This document shows positions 47,560-50,879 of a stretch of 50,879 nucleotides of DNA, one piece after another. Within the stretch, counting starts at the first letter, position 1. Each line of letters begins with the position of its first letter. The notes under the pieces were generated by a model. The model was not told the DNA's origin and ran no database searches. It worked only from the letters and a program-made list of their open reading frames with translations. A program made the position numbers and the translations under genes. The stretch comes from Clostridia bacterium (GTDB lineage: Bacteria > Bacillota > Clostridia > Oscillospirales > Acutalibacteraceae), in NCBI GenBank assembly GCA_017467405.1, contig JAFTSH010000006.1, positions 1 through 50,879 on the forward strand, in the 5' to 3' direction.

Positions 47560-47597
47560 TTGAGCAGAAATCTATATAAATTGAGCAGAATTCTATA
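47560..47597 (+). promoter_or_regulatory. Tandem 17-bp direct repeats, 21-bp period, upstream of the secreted protein gene
   Basis: TTGAGCAGAAATCTATA (47560-47576) and TTGAGCAGAATTCTATA (47581-47597) differ at one base and are spaced by two helical turns. They lie about 85-120 bp before the start codon. TTTCAACAC also occurs twice (47539 and 47603). This pattern suits an activator dimer on one DNA face. A TAAAAT box near 47620 may be the -10. Confidence 0.5.
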
Positions 47598-47681
47598 CCT
47601 ATTTTCAACACGGATATGTTAAAATAACGATGTGTTTTATTCGGCGTATTGCCGGATTATAATCTGAAAGGAGAAATTCCT

Positions 47682-50087
47682 ATGAAACATTTTGCAAAAA
47701 GCCTTGTTTCACTCGTGATCGCTCTGACAATTCTCGCGACCATGTGTGTTGTGGGCTTCTCGGCAAGCGCTAAGGTCAATGAATTTGTTCTTGTTTCTGC
47801 AACTGCTACCAAGGATAAGACCGACCTTACCGCAACCAAGGACGGTGGCGTTACCGTCGGAACCGTAGAAGTAGTAGAAACCTCTACGCTCGGCACTCCC
47901 CCCACGGGAGCACCCGATACCGCCTATAAGTTCACGATTGCCAACAAATTGGACGGCGTTCATTTCACCGCACCGTCTGATGACGCTTCTGTTCTCGGCG
48001 GAAAGACTACTGAGCTTGTTTTTGACGCTTGGATCTACGTTTCCGATATTGACAAGGCCGGAAACCTCCTGTTCCGTATGTACGGTTCCGCAGGCCCCAC
48101 TCTCAATGCAAGTGGAAACGGATACATTGAGACCTACGTCTGGCAGGGAAGCACCAACGGTAATATGGGAGTCACGACCGGTTGGAATCATATTCAGGTT
48201 CCGATGACCTTCAATAACGGTTGGCAGGCTGCAGACGGAGCGGCGATGACCGCTTACAAGTACGACTGGAAGCTCACCGGAATCAGTCTCCACGATCATT
48301 CTCTTGCTGCGGGCAATTCTTACGACGTTGCCGTTGCAGCTATTAAGCTTACCTACAAGGATATATCCGTAGACGCCAACGAGGTTGGAACTACCCTTGT
48401 TTCCGCAGTTGATGAGAAGAACGTTTACGATGTTAAGCCCATAACCTCGGCTAACATCTCGGTCGTCAATACCGCCGACCTCACGGGCGGCGTTTCCGGA
48501 GTTCCTTCGGCTCAGGCCTACAAGTCCGAGAGCGCTTGGAAAGACGGTATGGTATTCCCCGTGGACATTTCTGATGCGGCCGTAGCCGACATTAAGGCAA
48601 ACGGCGCTTATCTCGACGCTTGGGTACACATTACCGGCGCAACCGCCAGCAACCTCGTATTCCGCTTCTTCAAGGAAGGCGAAAGAAGCGGAATCACCAA
48701 ATATAAAACCCAGCTCAACTCCCACGAGAATGGCATTACTGAGTGGCAGGCCGGTTGGTATCACTTCGTATGGAAGATCAATTCAGGCACCGATTTTACC
48801 GGTATCGTCGAGATGACTGCTCACGACCACGGAAACGTTGACACTGGTGCTACCTCCAGCTCCTTCTCGGTTGCAGCCGTCAGAATCGTTCCTACCGCTG
48901 CAGACGCTCAGGAGCCCTGGGACGGCAGAGAGTACCTTGTCGGTGCTGCCGGCCAGGAGTCAGGTGTTACCACTGGTGTGTGGGAAGCTGCAGATTACGA
49001 GGGCAACTATGGTGCTTTCTCAACAAACGATGTTGTTAAATTCCAAAAAGTGTTGCCCGAATCACACAATCTCAACGGAAAGCTTATTGTAGTTTGGCTG
49101 TATGTTTCGTCGAATGGTGTTAGCGGTAATGCTCAACTTGAGTTCTGTACAGGTAAAGGATGCGATGATGGTGAGTTTACATTCCATTTAGAGAGGTTTG
49201 GTTTACAGGCAGGTAAATGGAATAAGTTGATTTTGGACATTACCCATCAAAACGGTAGCGGCAACCCCGCCGGAACGTTTGGGTATGCGGGCACAAACCC
49301 GGGAAATACTACTCCCAATGCATCTGACATCAATTTCATAAGAGTATATGAAGGCGCAAAAAGTGAAGTAAAGGTCGGTACAATGTACGTAGTCGACTAC
49401 GGCGCAGTTTCAAACGGCACCTTCTACGACACTGCAGAAGAAGCCTTTGATAATGCTGTTGCCAACGATACCGTCACTCTCTACGGTGATGCAACCGTCG
49501 ATTCCGTAATGCTCAACAGGGGCATTGACCTCGAGCTCAACGGAAACACTCTTAACGCTCACTATTTCGTCTCCTTCAAGGACAGCGAAGTTGCCGACAG
49601 CAGTGCAGATAAGGCAGGACGCCTTGTCGTAGCTTCCGAAAACCTCGTCCTCAACGCCGAGAACGCTCAGCTTCCCGTTGCTTCCGAGGATGGAGACGGC
49701 TATGCCTTCTTCTCCGTAAATATGCAGCAGGTTGATCCCGTTGTTGACGAGAACAGCGTTACCCTGACCTTCAGACCTTCGATCGGAACCGACTTCAACG
49801 CCGCGTGGTTCGGTGACGGTGCTGCTGACAACGGTCTCAAGCTCGGCGTCCGCCTCACCTACACCTCGCAGTACGCCTACGAAGACGGAACTGCAACCGG
49901 TACGGTCTCCGACACCTTCGTCTTTGACGACGCACACGTCGCATCGGTTTACACCAACGACAAGACTCTGAAGATCACCATCACCGGTATTGCCGACGTT
50001 TCTGACCTCACCATCGCTTCGGTCGTCGTTACTGATCTCGGCCTTGAGAGCGTTGGCGAAGTCGTCAGCGTTGCTGCGGCAGAATAA
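47682..50087 (+). CDS. Large secreted protein with three related beta domains
   Basis: An 801-residue secreted protein. The signal peptide covers about 1-30 (core SLVSLVIALTILATMCVVGF, then ASA). Three related segments follow, at about 35-235, 240-410 and 420-580. Each has a motif like DAWIYVSD...NLLFRMY (also DAWVHITG...NLVFRFF and VVWLYVSS...AQLEFC) and a later WN/WYH/WNK strand, suggesting tandem carbohydrate-binding-like jelly rolls. A further region of about 220 residues with DTAEEAFDNAVANDTVTLYGD completes it. No sortase motif, transmembrane tail or dockerin is visible. AAAGGAG precedes the ATG by 8 nt. The third domain (about 49020-49340) uses noticeably more AT-rich codons than its neighbours. 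I do not recognise the family. Confidence 0.8.
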   Translation: MKHFAKSLVSLVIALTILATMCVVGFSASAKVNEFVLVSATATKDKTDLTATKDGGVTVGTVEVVETSTLGTPPTGAPDTAYKFTIANKLDGVHFTAPSDDASVLGGKTTELVFDAWIYVSDIDKAGNLLFRMYGSAGPTLNASGNGYIETYVWQGSTNGNMGVTTGWNHIQVPMTFNNGWQAADGAAMTAYKYDWKLTGISLHDHSLAAGNSYDVAVAAIKLTYKDISVDANEVGTTLVSAVDEKNVYDVKPITSANISVVNTADLTGGVSGVPSAQAYKSESAWKDGMVFPVDISDAAVADIKANGAYLDAWVHITGATASNLVFRFFKEGERSGITKYKTQLNSHENGITEWQAGWYHFVWKINSGTDFTGIVEMTAHDHGNVDTGATSSSFSVAAVRIVPTAADAQEPWDGREYLVGAAGQESGVTTGVWEAADYEGNYGAFSTNDVVKFQKVLPESHNLNGKLIVVWLYVSSNGVSGNAQLEFCTGKGCDDGEFTFHLERFGLQAGKWNKLILDITHQNGSGNPAGTFGYAGTNPGNTTPNASDINFIRVYEGAKSEVKVGTMYVVDYGAVSNGTFYDTAEEAFDNAVANDTVTLYGDATVDSVMLNRGIDLELNGNTLNAHYFVSFKDSEVADSSADKAGRLVVASENLVLNAENAQLPVASEDGDGYAFFSVNMQQVDPVVDENSVTLTFRPSIGTDFNAAWFGDGAADNGLKLGVRLTYTSQYAYEDGTATGTVSDTFVFDDAHVASVYTNDKTLKITITGIADVSDLTIASVVVTDLGLESVGEVVSVAAAE

Positions 50088-50102
50088 GATCGGAGGTTAC
50101 AT

Positions 50103-50219
50103 ATGAAAAAAGAGTATGTAAAACCCGAAATTGAGTGTGTAAGCCTTTGTTCGGAAGAGGACGTCGCGCTTCTTGATCCCGAGTTCGGCTCTGATGTACT
50201 TCCCGAGGGTTGGGAATAA
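50103..50219 (+). CDS. 38-residue peptide gene after the secreted protein
   Basis: A short ORF encoding a 38-residue acidic peptide that begins MKKEYVKPEIECVSL and ends DVLPEGWE, with Cys 12 and 16. GGAGG lies 6 nt before the ATG. It starts 15 bp after the preceding stop and is followed by a terminator, so it is probably translated from the same mRNA. The MKK-Y-KPEIE-start is common in short clostridial and Bacteroidetes peptides of unknown role and also recalls leader regions of modified peptides, but no maturation enzyme is nearby. No function is assigned. Confidence 0.6.
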   Translation: MKKEYVKPEIECVSLCSEEDVALLDPEFGSDVLPEGWE

Positions 50220-50230
50220 AATCTGATATA

Positions 50231-50262
50231 AAACAGGCCGGAATTTCCGGCCTGTTTTTTGC
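50231..50262 (+). terminator. Terminator of the secreted protein operon
   Basis: AAACAGGCCGG (50231-50241) pairs with CCGGCCTGTTT (50247-50257), then a T run. Confidence 0.92.
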
Positions 50263-50348
50263 TTGGTGCCTTTAGGTGTGGAAATAAACCCCCGGTTCTA
50301 CCGGGGGAAGGAAAATAGCGGAGTAAGAAAAAAGCCTCCCTTTGATTA

Positions 50349-50470
50349 TGCGTGAGTTCTTGCGAACACAACGCGCGATATAAATCCCTGACGGGATTTG
50401 CGATATGTTGCCGAAACGGCAACGGGGTATCTTCGGCTCGATATGTTTGCTCCGCAAACGATATTTTAGA
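50349..50470 (-). repeat. Hairpin array with ATATCG word (right, inverted copy)
   Basis: Reads as the reverse complement of 47219-47345: the same hairpin modules separated by CGATAT, in the opposite sense. A few modules differ (the GTTGCC and AGCCGAAG hairpins). The two copies enclose the secreted protein and small peptide genes. Confidence 0.8.
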
Positions 50471-50879
50471 CGTCAGCCCCTACGATACTGCGGCTCCCTC
50501 TGACGAGGGAGCTGTCGAGCGTAGCGAGACTGAGGGAGAGAAAATAAAGATTGGCGCAAAGAAAAGGCTGAGCAACGACTACCCCTCAGTCATTTCGCAC
50601 AGCTCAATGACAGCTCCCCTGACAAGGGGAGCCATAGAAGGATTGCCTACCATATGATAACGCAATACCTCGGCCTCCTTTGTGTAAAGGGAGGTGGCAC
50701 GGCAGCGCCGTGACGGAGGGATTGTGATAGTGAATAATAAAAAACAACCCCTCAGTCAGCGTTGCTGACAGCTCCCCTTACACAGGGGAGCCTTATATAA
50801 CTGCCCGTTTACGGGTTGCAGTACGTGTAATGCGATAATACAATTTCAGTAGTCCCTTTCAGGGACGAAGCCTGTATTA
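50471..50879. repeat. Palindromic intergenic repeats to the window end
   Basis: No gene. Holds a diverged REP-like fragment (50469-50483), CTCCCTCTGACGAGGGAG with flanks (about 50490-50540), an inverted copy of the CTCCCC...GGGGAG family (about 50579-50633), the inverted 50627-50667 block, and two more relatives (about 50668-50730, 50745-50795). The stretch continues past the window. Confidence 0.65.

Noticed and set aside
47709-48764. 351-residue minus-strand ORF
   Set aside because: Antisense to the secreted protein; composition and lack of a ribosome binding site show a shadow frame.
50103-50219. Full RiPP biosynthetic locus around the 38-residue peptide
   Set aside because: No radical SAM, cyclase, protease or exporter gene lies beside it in the window.

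Overview
The window looks like a chromosomal segment of an uncultured low-to-mid-GC Firmicute, most likely a gut clostridium of the Oscillospiraceae/Ruminococcaceae kind. The grounds are strong AGGAGG ribosome binding sites, TTGACA-N17-TATAAT promoters, Gram-positive style regulators (CsoR, DtxR, YtrA-type GntR, TetR), a GGGtGRT-family protein beside a NifU-like scaffold, a FeoB-associated Cys-rich membrane peptide, and abundant small-hairpin intergenic repeats. No rRNA gene is present, so the species cannot be named.

Layout. 1-4548 is an AT-rich accessory block. It holds a repeat-rich, gene-poor stretch with several large hairpins, a tyrosine recombinase and a small downstream ORF. It also holds a probable Panacea-type (DUF4065) antitoxin with a membrane-spanning, coiled-coil putative toxin, bracketed by two near-identical hairpin repeats. 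The block abuts the 3' end of a tRNA-Leu gene, the usual seat of an integrated island. 4549-20765 is ordinary chromosome: putP, an NSS sodium symporter, two six-hairpin glycosidase-like proteins, a DUF1295 membrane protein, a csoR-copA copper operon whose pump carries a fused C-terminal chaperone domain with its own start signals, and a feoA-feoA-feoB operon with three copies of a DtxR-like palindrome next to a dtxR gene.

20945-24744 is an unusual three-gene operon. An Old-Yellow-Enzyme/Fe-S/FAD oxidoreductase (BaiCD/enoate-reductase type) precedes the large and small subunits of an aconitase-X family dehydratase, and I know no established pathway for this pairing. 24841-32560 carries a TetR regulator, a DUF308 membrane protein, a YtrA-like GntR-ABC transporter operon with a near-textbook operator, and a zinc-ribbon membrane-anchored protein. 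32641-43938 holds an RNA m5C methyltransferase, an MGMT-family protein, a metallophosphoesterase lipoprotein, an ABC exporter, a DegV protein and the classic MoxR-DUF58-transglutaminase operon.

44014-50879 becomes repeat-rich again. It has an array of tiny hairpins joined by a GATGAAATC word, tRNA-Gln, the NifU-like/GGGtGRT pair and a RAYT (REP-associated tyrosine transposase) with a REP-like sequence inside its coding region and several copies around it. A large secreted protein with three related beta-type domains, followed by a 38-residue peptide gene, lies between inverted copies of a second hairpin array built on an ATATCG word.

How they work together: metal homeostasis (Cu efflux, Fe(II) uptake) forms a coherent block with visible operators. 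Sugar-chain hydrolysis and sodium-coupled uptake sit next to it. The two ends of the window are mobile or repeat-driven accessory DNA.
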